From: Acanthamoeba castellanii str. Neff
Lineage: Eukaryota; Discosea; Longamoebia; Acanthamoebidae
Assembly (NCBI RefSeq): GCF_000313135.1
Contig: NW_004457654.1
Location: 820,730 to 884,729 of the forward strand
Length of the DNA stretch: 64,000 nucleotides
Direction: 5' to 3'
The notes under the pieces were generated by a model, which was not told where the DNA came from, did no database searches, and saw nothing but the letters and a program-made list of their open reading frames with translations. Shown in pieces: positions 10,158 through 19,254 of the stretch. The stretch's first letter is position 1, and every line of letters starts with the position of its first letter. Both the position numbers and the translations under genes were made by a program.

Positions 10158-13100
10158 TTAATTGGGCCCGCACACCATCGACGCCTCTTCCGCCTTCGCC
10201 GCAGTGACGTCGGCTGGCGAAGGGGAAGAAGATGATGAAGAAGAAGCGAAAGGAGACAGCAAGCGGAGGGCCGAGACCATGGGCAGCCTGAGCGGTCGCA
10301 GGGCAAAGAAGAGCAGCACCACCAGCATCACGAGATTGAGCACCAGCACCAGCGACACGAGCAAGTAGGCGTAACTGCAACATCACAACACACGTACACG
10401 ACATACATGTGAGGCCTGATCATCGTCATCACCACCATCAAAAGAGAAAAGAATGTCGAGAAGGTTCCCCGGGGGGGGGTAGTTGGTACTCGTCGGCCAC
10501 GGTGAGAATGTTGTCGAAGTCGTTCCACTCGACGATCAGCGGCCGATCGTCATGGGCGCTGAGCGAGTTGAGCTGGTTGAAGGCCTTCCACAGGGTCTGC
10601 GTGGCGAAGGTGAACGCCACCGTCCCGATGGCGGCCTCCTCGAGCAGGTTGTCGGTGGCCGAGGCAAAGGGCACCAGACAGTGCTGGAGGGTGAGCGCGA
10701 CCAGCAGCACAAGCATGATGGCGGCTGGCCGCACGGGGTTGGTCGACGCGACGAGCGACAGCAGGGCGGGGAGGGCCAGGCGCCGCGCGGTGAGGGCCAG
10801 CTCGAACCAGCGCATGGTCGGCCGGTAGCAGGCGAACAGGCCGCCCAGGCAGTGGCGCGTGCGGGGCTCGTCCAGGCGGCGGCGCTGGAAGAAGAGTAGG
10901 GCGGTGAACAGGAGCGGAATCCCAAACACGCAGATCACGATCGACGCCACGCTCAGCTTCTGCAGCGCGCCCCAGTCGGTGTCACTGCGCGACATGGTTA
11001 GCGAGTGGCGTGTATGTGTGTCGTGTGTGGCCGTGTGGCGTACGAGGAGCAGCGGAGCCAGGGGAGGGAGGCCATGAATCTGGAGTTGGAGTTGGAGTTG
11101 GAGTTGGCATGGGGCTCGTCGACGCAGTCGAACACGGCCAGCGAGCGGTTGGTCAGCTCGAACAGAAGGAACCAGACGACCCACAGCCACGCGTAGATCC
11201 CGCCGTACCACGGCCGCCCCGCCGGCTTGTCCCTGCTGCGGCGGCTTGCCAGCAGCACCTCCTCTTCCCTTAGTCTAGGAGTGAGCTCCACCACGTAGCT
11301 CCGGCCTACGCTGTCGTCATTGTCGTCTTGTCTACCACCCTTGTCGACGGGGTAGACGTTGTTGTCGACATCCGCTGGCGGCGGCGGCGTGCCTAGGCCG
11401 AGCCGGCCGCGGCGCCAGAGGTAGGCCATACGAGCGAGCACGATGAGGACGATCAGGGCAGTGGCGAGGGGTATGACGAGGAAGAAGGTGGCCAGGTTCC
11501 ACACGGGGTCGCTCATCCAGTTGAGCAGGCACTCGATGCCGGTGCCGTCGGTGCTGGCGTTGAAGAGGTCGAGGTAGCGCATACCGCGGCTCAGCACCCA
11601 CTCGGGCCAGGTGGCGTTGAGCATGGCCGTGGTCTGGGCGAAGACGAGGAAGATCTTGAGCGCGCCGCTGTCGCCCACCTCCCGCGCGGCCTTGCGGAGC
11701 CGGGCCAGCAGCGTGCGGTCGCGCCACACGTGCATGGCCACGAGCAGCACCACTGCGCCCAAGACGAACACGCACACGCCCAGGGTGAAGCCCACGATCG
11801 CCGCCTCGGAGCACTGGATGCATCGGCTCCCGCTGCGAAAGAAGCAATCGGAGGGCGAGGCGCACATGCAGTGCGAGCACAGCCGGCCTGTGGTTGAAAA
11901 ATGACAGGAATTTGAGTCAGCTGAACGCATGGAATGGAGAGCGCGCCAAGCTTGGGGGTGTGGGGTACCTTCGGTGCCGGGCGAACACATGACGCAGGAG
12001 GAATCGACTCCTTGGCCGTATTTGGCCGAGCAGGAGCCCTTTGGGTTGCACGCGCTGTCCTGCCCATTGCTCCCGTAGTCGGTACAGGGCATCGCTCCAG
12101 TCACTTGGGCTGCAGCCGCGCACGGCAAACAACACGGAACACAGCAACGTAAGTGAAGCGAGCTCGGACCTATAACTGCTGAATGGATGGGGACGAACAG
12201 TGGTTGTTAAGGATGGGATAGAAGCCACGTTTCCACGAGAGGGTTTTGCCCATCGTGCACGCGCAGTTGACCGGGCAGAGGCCGCAATCATGCGGCGGAG
12301 CGCCGTAGTAGCCGTCGGCGCACCTGCAATACTGATAGCCGTAGAACTCGGGCGATGTGCTGATCTGCAACCACAATGGGCGCATGATCCAAAAAATAAA
12401 TTAAAAAAAATAAAATTAAGTCCGAGCACAGCGTACAGCGTTTTATGTCCGGGCTGGATGGGTAGCGTACCCGAAAGTAGTACGGCGAGTAGGAGGCGGC
12501 CGACGGGCAATAGTAGACGCGCCGATCGCTGACGTCCAGGGCGCTCTGGTCGAACCCGAACCAGTGCAGTGTGGTGTTCGGGTTGAGTCGCATTCGCAGG
12601 TTGCCTGTGGCCGGGGACAAGGTGCAAGAATTAATGCGCATTGATAAGGAGGCGGAGACACGGCACAACGAACGAGAGAACAAACCTTTGACGGAAATGT
12701 AGGCCAGTGAGGGAGCAGAGGCGATCAGGTCGTCGCCGATCGTGCCGCTTAGTTTGACGTTGCCACTCACATCGAGCACGGTGAGCGGCGAGGTGAACTG
12801 GTGTAAACCAACCTGACTCGGGAGTGATCATCATGCTCAGTCCCGCTCACGACACGCCTACGGTACGACACACGACACACTCACGACGCATGCGCATACG
12901 ACACGCGTAGAGCCAACTCACCTGGGGGAACTTTGGAATCTCGCCCTCGAAGTTGTTGGCATCGAGTAGGAGCACTTGCAGTGAGGGATGCCTCACTAGT
13001 GCCTGCGGGATCGTTCCATTAAGTTGATTGTACGACAGCACAAGCTGGGTGAGGGTCGGCAAGCTGGCCAGCGATTGTGGAATGTAGCCTGGAACAATTA

Positions 13101-14385
13101 GCTCGACAGTCAGAATGTGACCCATTATCACACTGCACGACCAGCAACACGACACGCACGCACGTGACCTACAACACGCACGACACACACACACACGGGG
13201 GGGCTGACCTGAGAAATTATTCATTGCAAAAGTGAGTGTAGTGGGATTGGTTAGATTCCACCTGGTCGGAAGTGGACCAGAGAAGTGATTCCTCGAAACG
13301 TCCTGTGTGGCCCGTGCACGTCAGTTTACTGAAGGCGCCGGATCAGGTGAATAGAGGGTAGGGTGGAGAGTACCAAGACCAGCAGCGGCGAGTTGGAGAA
13401 GATCTCCGGCAGGCAACCGGAGAAGAGATTGTTTGAGAGCTGGAGGAATTCCAGGTTGGGGAGACAGCCGAGCGAGGCGGGCACGGATGATGAGAGGTTG
13501 TTGGGGCCGAGAAAGAGCCCTTGCAACGCGCCAAGGTTGCCTGTTTATAATTTTTTTAAAAAATAATAAACAAAAAGACAAACAAAAAGAGAGTACCGTA
13601 GTAGTCGGGCAAGGGGCCATGGAACAGGTTTTGTTGCAGGCTCAGGTATTGCAGTCGAGGAAAGGCCATCTCCGATCCGAAGGCGGGCAGGGTACCAACG
13701 AGATAGTTGTCCTTGAGGGCGAGCGTGGTGAGCGTGCAAAAGCGGCTCCATGACGCTGGGATCGAACCCACGAGGCCGACAGACGACAGGTCGAGTCCCA
13801 CCCACACGATTGGGTCGCTGACGAAGCAAGAGACGCCAACCCAGTCACAAAACGTGGTGCCTACGCACACAGTGCTGCCGGTAAGACTGGAGGATGCGCG
13901 GCGCCGCACTCCAAAAGGGAGGGAACAAACGGTACGTACCGTTTGCCAGCCAGCATGTGTGAGGATTGCATCGCATGTTCCAGTTGGGACCGTTGGTCGC
14001 GTGGTATAACTCCTCCAAAAGCTTGCTCGTTTCGTCCCCTGGGGTGTGCGTATCGGCAGCACAACACAACCCGCGCCACACAGACAACAGTCAGCACAAG
14101 GCCGCAAAAAAAACAAAAAAAAACGAAAGCGAAGACAAAAAAGAAATAAAAACTAAAAACGACAGGGTGCGTACAGGTTGGGGGTTGGCAGGGTGGAGGT
14201 TCTGGAGGACAACTGGTCGTGGGTGAAGAAGAACGGAGGGAAGGGGGAGGAGGATGTGCCGCAGGGAGGCGGCCTTGGAGATGAGGCGAAGGGTTCAGGT
14301 AGAGCGATGCTTCATTGATCGCGTTTGTTAGCCTGAAAAGGAGGATTAAAAAAGGCAGAAGCGGAAGAACGAATCTGCCCTGCAT
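10158..14385 (-). CDS. Secreted-LRR, Cys-rich, multi-TM receptor-like protein
   Basis: About a dozen exons on the minus strand give a receptor-like protein of roughly 1,000 residues. The start at 14385 opens a clear signal peptide (VLPLLPFLILLFRL). Next come an LRR N-cap (LYHATNGPNW, CDWVGVSC) and plant-type LRRs (LDLSSVGLVGSIP, LQLSNNLFSGCLPE, LVLSYNQLNGTIPQ, LLLDANNFEGEIP). A Cys-rich module follows: CRCADGYYG, CGLCPVNCAC, CVMCSPGTEG, CSHCMCASPSDC. It resembles the GCC2/GCC3-like modules of protist surface receptors. From ~11900 downward lie membrane spans, including IVGFTLGVCVFVLGAVVLLVAM, a loop with KIFLVFAQTTAMLNATWP, and more spans through AYLLVSLVLVLNLVMLVVLLF near the C-terminus. The order (LRR outside, Cys-rich, six to eight spans) matches large protist receptor families with no agreed name. 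The ligand is unknown. An Asn-Ser repeat from (AGTTGG)n at 11085-11107 sits in an extramembrane loop. Confidence 0.75.
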
Positions 14386-14983
14386 GCCGTCCCGCTGAGG
14401 GTGTACCTCCGGATGTTTTGTTTTTTCTTTCCCTTTTTCGTGTAAACAATAAGCACCCAGTTTATTTATTTACAGAGTTATTTGAAAATACCTGTGTCCC
14501 ATGACCAGAGTTGTTTCAGTCACAGAAAATATGTCAAAATTTGACGAGGTTTTCATTGTTATGTTCAAAACTCCACAGAAGCGCTCAACAGACACCAAGC
14601 AGGAAGGATGGCCTCCCCCACTCAAGCCCCTATCACCACTCCATCCTGCAGTGGTCTACCATGCACATGCTGAGGCTGCTGCTCCCTTGCTTGCAGCCAG
14701 GTATCCAGCTAACACTGTGTCTGGAAAAAGGTGCCAGTGGCACCTTTTGTTAAGTAAAATCTGTACAAGTGATATATGTGTATGTGCAGCAAAAGCAGTA
14801 CTTTTGTGAACATGGTGTGTGAGTGGTTTTGGCAAAATATGTACAGAGAGTGGCAAAACAGGGAAAAATGGTGTAGGTCATGGTAAAAGCAGATGGGGCC
14901 AATGAAGAATTTCAAGGCATAAGTGTAAAAAAGGGCTAATGTATTTTATTGGAATGAGGAACAGAACAGAGTGGAGGGAAACA
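14386..14983. other. 5' flank grading into CpG-free DNA
   Basis: 14386-14580 is upstream DNA of the receptor gene, AT-rich. From ~14584 to ~15549 I find no CpG dinucleotide. Short open frames on both strands have no recognisable content. Confidence 0.5.
14705..14749 (+). repeat. Inverted repeat, left arm (with internal hairpin)
   Basis: The first 29 bases (14705-14733) are the perfect reverse complement of 16240-16268. Similarity continues inward to ~14749/16224, with differences that are mostly transitions. The inner end forms its own hairpin: AAAAAGGTGCC, loop AGT, GGCACCTTTT. Confidence 0.7.
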
Positions 14984-15817
14984 TTAGCCAATGGACTTCC
15001 ACACTTTCCATGGACCAGAAGAGGAGGAGGAGCTGGTCTTGGGTGTGAGAGGGGCAAGGGCAGGATGTGAAGTTAGGCCTTGTAGGAAGGAAGTGATGGC
15101 TGTGAGATCTGACTCCTCCAGGAATTTAGAGTGGAAGGTGAGGAGCCAGTTGCCAAGAGAGGAGATGTTGCCCTCTGCTATGGGGGTAGAGGAGAGGCAG
15201 ACAAAGCTGGAGTAAAGGGCAGCACAGAAGGAGAGGTAGTAGGTGGGATTTGCCTCATAGAGAATGTGGTAGGGGGTGGTGGGTGATGTGATGGGGTGGG
15301 GAGAAGGATTGGGAAGCTCTAAGCTCTGGATGAGGAAGCTGTAGAGGCTGATGTGAAGTGGGGTGTGGTCTGATGATTGAGTAGTGAGGAAAGCAGGAGC
15401 AGAGTGGACAACCTCATGTGTTGGGTGTGGGATAGCTGGAGGAGGACATAGTGGAGGAGGAGAAAGAGGAGGAGAAGGGAGAGGAAGTGCTGGAGGAGGA
15501 GTGGGAGGAGGAGTTGGAGGTGGAGGAGCTGGAGGAGGAGGAGCACCAAGCGCTGCCAAGGAAGCACAAGCTGGTAGAGGAAGAGCACAAGGAGAGGAAA
15601 CGTGCACACCCAGAGGTGATTGACATGGACAAGGAGATGGAGGCAGAGGAGATCAAGACCAAGCCTCACAAGCAGCTGGTGGTGCACCAGTACTCTGCAG
15701 GCAACACTGAAGAGCAACACAAGGAGGCTGCCAGACTACTTGCCCTGCCTGACCTGGAGCTAGGTATGTACACTTTGTGTGTTTTTACTGTTCACCACAC
15801 CAACAAGTTCCAAACTG

Positions 15818-15912
15818 ATGCACATCAGGTTTTTATTTGTCAACTCTTTTCCCAATGCACATCAGGTTTTTTATTTGTCGACTCTTTTCCCAATGCACAT
15901 TGGGTTTTTTAT
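15818..15912 (+). repeat. Three tandem copies of a 37-38 bp unit
   Basis: ATGCACATCAGG followed by a T-run and ACTCTTTTCCCA starts at 15818, 15855 and 15893 (the third copy is truncated and reads ATGCACATTGGG). The spacings are 37 and 38 bases. Confidence 0.8.
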
Positions 15913-15926
15913 TACAAATAAAAACC
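15902..15926. terminator. Palindromic AATAAA-type signal
   Basis: GGGTTTTTTATT and AATAAAAACCC flank a 2-3 base centre, giving an AATAAA polyadenylation-type hexamer on each strand. It would suit two converging transcripts. The hexamer is only suggestive. Confidence 0.35.
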
Positions 15927-16223
15927 CTCCTCTTCATTGTCATTCCTCCTCCAGCCATATGCAAGATCATCAGCGTTCTCCATAAAAGGCTCCATGTCCA
16001 CTGGTGGAACTTTGCTAATGGATGCTGGACTGACCATGGCTCAGAAAGCACTGTTCCAATGGGGTCTGTTTTAGCTTGTGGCTTTGACTTTAACACCAAC
16101 ACTGGAGTTCCCCCACCCACCCTTCAAGAAATATTTAGACACCTGTAAATAAAACTTCTCTTCTCTGTGTACATTCAAATTCCACAGTGTTTTTATCTCA
16201 TGTACACCTGTTTTTAGTTTCAT

Positions 16224-16268
16224 TAAAAAGTACCACTATCACCTTTTTCCAGACACAGTGTTAGCTGG
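16224..16268 (-). repeat. Inverted repeat, right arm
   Basis: Partner of 14705-14749. The pair delimits ~1.56 kb of CpG-free DNA and could be terminal inverted repeats of a small DNA transposon. A flanking target-site duplication was not obvious. Confidence 0.6.
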
Positions 16269-16282
16269 CACACATTGAGAGC

Positions 16283-16890
16283 AGGTCAGCTGTGAGGACT
16301 GGAGCCTCATGGTCCATTTCCTTGACACAAGCTGCTACCAGTCAAGAGCAGCCATAGCTGGCATGTTCAACACCAAAGCAACAAGAAACTGTACCACCAG
16401 TACAGTGAGCACATTGTGTCAATCTGGAGTGATGGTGGGTGCAAGCACTTCAAGCAGAGTGCAAACCTCTTCATGAGCTGCTTCCAGGCGTCGGATCGCA
16501 ATTTCGCCGAAATGTGTGCATTTTTAAGGTCTTTTCTTGCATTTTCTACACATTTTCCGTTCACATTTCTCAGATTATGTGCATTGAACTGGCCGAAGTG
16601 TACTGATGACACCAATCTGTTTCTGGAGGGTGTGCAGATGCTGGTGTTACAGCCCTGACAATCTGTGCATGCTGCCAGATAGTTAGTGAAAAAGGGTCAC
16701 TGACCCTTTTTTGTGAACACTTGGTTAACTTCTTCCCATCTTTCCATGGTGATGGGGTCTGTGATGGTCTGGCAACCCATGAAAAGCACAGGGTGAAGAA
16801 GTGGGAGAAGGACAACAAGTTCATCTTCTCACCTCATCAGCTGGCTGAAACACTGGGCACTGTGCACAACTTCACTGCAGCTGTCTCCAC
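16283..16890 (+). pseudogene. Decayed transposase-like gene
   Basis: Frame fragments keep a recognisable protein look: KKLYHQYSEHIV, IWSDGGCKHFKQSANLF (~16380-16470), then, after an interruption with different composition (16488-16600), LVNFFPSFHGDGVCDGL and KRVKKW-like HRVKKWEKDN (~16718-16815). The pairing of a D-G-x3-FK-x3-N block with a later FFPSFHGxxxCDG block is familiar from transposon-borne proteins in many eukaryotes, where the acidic residues are thought to be catalytic. That is family-level memory, not a search result. Stops and frame changes make it non-functional. Hairpin 16689-16712 lies between the two halves. Confidence 0.45.
16689..16712. repeat. Perfect 10-bp hairpin
   Basis: AAAAAGGGTC, loop ACT, GACCCTTTTT. 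It has the same architecture (A-run, GC stem, 3-base loop, T-run) as the hairpin at 14726-14750, suggesting related element ends. Confidence 0.6.
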
Positions 16891-17221
16891 CCTGCAGTCT
16901 ACCCTTGTGCACAGCCATGCCCCTGTCCCAACTATGGGTAAATGGTATATAAGTTTACCTTTCCTTCTCAAGGTCAGTTGGCTGCTTTTACAGCTAGCAC
17001 CAACCAAGAGCCACATTCACATGCCACCAGCACTTTTTCACTTGGGTTTTTTCCCCTTTCTTCACCATTTCCTGCTGACCAATTAACAACTCCAGTCACA
17101 CTCAAAAACTGCCTGCACCTCCATGTAATAACCTGTCAAACCAGATTTGCTTGCTTACAGTGATTCAACTCAAATTGTCTTGAAAATCATGACAAAATCA
17201 ATCAGCACAGTGCATGGTTTT

Positions 17222-17258
17222 ATCACCACCACAGCTAACCATGCACTGTGGTGGTGAT
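17222..17258. repeat. 13-bp inverted repeat
   Basis: ATCACCACCACAG at 17222-17234 and CTGTGGTGGTGAT at 17246-17258 are perfect reverse complements around an 11-base centre. A second nested pair, GTGCATGGTT and AACCATGCAC, overlaps it. Confidence 0.7.
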
Positions 17259-17407
17259 GTGCTATGGGGCAATCTAGTCATCCTGTTCACTGCTGCTTAC
17301 TCTGGAGCATAGGGCTGCTGCTACCAGCAGATTTATGCTTCCCTTCCCATCATGTGTGGCCTGCTCATCTCACCCTGGCCTGACCTAATCCCATTCTCTT
17401 ATCTATT

Positions 17408-17510
17408 AATAGTAAGTTCACAGCCCTTCTCAGCTCACCATCTGCTCAGGCAAGGACAGGATGTTTGACAAGGTGCTCATCACCAACAGAGGTGAGATTG
17501 TGTGCCATTG
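17408..17510 (+). pseudogene. Biotin-carboxylase N-terminal remnant
   Basis: 17461-17506 reads MFDKVLITNRGEIVC. This matches the universal N-terminus of biotin carboxylase subunits (FDKVLIANRGEIACR) found in acyl-CoA and pyruvate carboxylases. The residues before it look like the tail of a mitochondrial presequence (QGKD-like). After ~17510 the similarity stops, at a lost intron boundary or break. It lies in CpG-free DNA, and the differences from the consensus fit C-to-T changes. It is a fragment, not a working gene. Confidence 0.55.
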
Positions 17511-17917
17511 CACTGCAGCATGGTGCCTCCATTCCATTCAAGTTGATCCACATGGCTTTGCCCACAACCCACAACATGTGGCCCAAGGAACACACCATAG
17601 CAGACCAGAATCATGACTTGTGGAACATTGATGTAATTGGGTGGCTATACAAATGTGGATGCCCACCACACAATTGTGAAGACTCTCATCTCTCTGTTGA
17701 ATGGCAAGGTTGGATTAAATAGGGGGTGTGACATTGAGGAGGAAAGGGCTCTGGCTCAACCACAAAGCCTCGCGCAAATATGTACAAAAGGCTAAAGAGC
17801 CAGCCTCCTCCCATTGACGGTGGTGGTGTAGAATGATGCACAACAAGGGGCAGGCCTGATGGACAGGCTGGCCTGGCTCGCCTGTGGTAGCGAGCAAGTG
17901 AGCGGACAGCGCCATCA

Positions 17918-18973
17918 TCAGCTCTGGTAGTTGGCCGGCGACGATGGCGAGGAGCCTGAGTGTGCTCCGTTCGGCGAGGAATTCTCCTCTTTCGGCATGT
18001 CTAAGATGTAGGGGAGGGAATAAGGTGCGAGTGTCAACGTCACGTGTCATCATTGGAGGACTGGCGATAATGGACGTACCGCCATCGCCGTACTTCTCGC
18101 GCTCCTCCTTGCTCAAGAAGCGGCCGCCTGGACCGCGCATGCGGTTCTTGGCGTGCTGGTGCCGCGAGTCGTGCAGCCACTCCTATTCCAGTCGACCGCC
18201 ACCACGCGCGTGAGGCCGATTGCATTCATTGGGGAAAAAACAAATAAAAATAAAAAAATAAAAAAACGAAATAAAGACAAGAACAGTCGTTGGGGAAATT
18301 GGGGGGCGCAGGTACCTTGCGCGGGATGACCTTGAATCTGGCCTCGAGCTTCATCCTCGCCTGACGTCGTTTGAGGATGCGATGATATTGCTTCTGATTA
18401 ACGTACACCGCGTCCTCAGAGCTTGGCAAGAGGGCGTACTGCTGGCCCTGAATGAGCGAACCCATCTGCGCCAGTTGAAGGGAACCAAGACCCTGACGAG
18501 ATGAAAAAAAAATATGAAACGATTCAAAACCAATCACCGAACTACTGTTTTCCATCCGATTCGATTGAATTGATTCAATCTGATCGGACCTAAAAGAACG
18601 AAGCTTAATCATTTGCAAGGGTTGAAAAGAAACGAACCATGTAGGGGTACCCCTGAACGGCTGCTGCGTTTACCTCTGCGCCTGCCATCTGAGGCGGGTA
18701 GCCGAAGGGCAGGCCTTCTGGGTAGCCATGCACGCCGTGGTGGCCGCCATCTTCAGGGTGGCCCCCGTGGCCCTCTACCCCGGGTGCGCCCTGTTGCGCG
18801 CCGTGGGTTCCATAGAGCTGTTCGTGGCCGCCCTGGGGGTGGTGGAGCTGTTGATGATGCTGTAGATGGTCGTCCGATCCTCCGCCTCGGTGGCTCCCTT
18901 CATCGTGGCCACCCTGTCCGTTCGGACCAAGGCCGCCATGGCCGACCTGCGATTGGTGTTGGAGCGAGAGCAT
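17918..18973 (-). CDS. NFYA: CCAAT-binding factor subunit NF-YA (HAP2-like)
   Basis: This is the sequence-specific subunit of the trimeric CCAAT-binding factor NF-Y and acts in the nucleus. The N-terminal exon (from 18973) is His/Gly/Gln-rich. The next exon holds the NF-YB/NF-YC interaction helix: VYVNQKQYHRIL, KRRQARMKLE. After an intron between 18316 and ~18176 the DNA-binding part follows: WLHDSRHQHAKNRMRGPGGRF. The key His and Arg residues (SRHQHA, RxRGxGGRF) are present. A last exon from ~17998 gives a short acidic/Ser tail ending at 17918; the frame was chosen because its phase matches the donor at the GDG codons. Total about 210-220 residues, shorter than animal NF-YA but normal for protists. 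It is divergent from the kinase gene at 19255. Confidence 0.88.
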
Positions 18974-19254
18974 GTCTATTGGCGTGGAGGGCCAAGTTGT
19001 TGTTATTGGTGGTGCGAGGGCCTATCCTGGCGCTTCCTTCCTTCGTCGCTTCGGGGCACACGCGATGACGACTGGTGCGTGGGCTGTCCGCGTTGTTCTC
19101 TTTGAGCCGTTTGCAGGGCCTGTCGCAAAATGTCGGCAGCCAAATCCGAGAAAATGCCGGACTCGAAGCCCCAATTCATTTTGCCTGCCTCAGAAATGCA
19201 AGATTATTTTCATAAATACTCCCTCCGCGAGAAAGAAACACCTCTTCGCTTGGC
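18974..19254. promoter_or_regulatory. Shared divergent promoter region
   Basis: 281 bp separate the NF-YA start (-) from the kinase start (+), so both promoters must lie here or inside 5' UTRs. A clear TATA box was not seen. Confidence 0.4.

Larger units (their letters stand above)
14430..17770. mobile_element. CpG-free island with decayed transposon and gene fragments
   Basis: Three long intervals contain no CpG at all (about 14584-15549, 15975-16487, 16595-17769), while the flanking genes are CpG-rich. The island holds a 45-bp terminal-like inverted repeat pair, a transposase-like remnant, tandem repeats, perfect hairpins and a biotin-carboxylase fragment. A Pro-rich minus frame (14984-15607) and a Glu-rich plus frame (15451-15921) overlap each other and reflect a GGAGGA-type low-complexity tract. 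This reads as a mosaic of mobile-element and gene debris altered by C-to-T decay. The exact element borders are unknown. Confidence 0.5.

Noticed and set aside
14984..15607. 207-codon Pro-rich minus frame
   Set aside because: Overlaps an equally long Glu-rich plus frame from the same GGAGGA tract; no recognisable fold. Could still be transposon cargo.
6795..17770. Possible viral insertion explaining the CpG-poor islands
   Set aside because: No capsid, polymerase, packaging ATPase or other viral hallmark seen; recognisable remnants are transposon-like or host-type metabolic genes.
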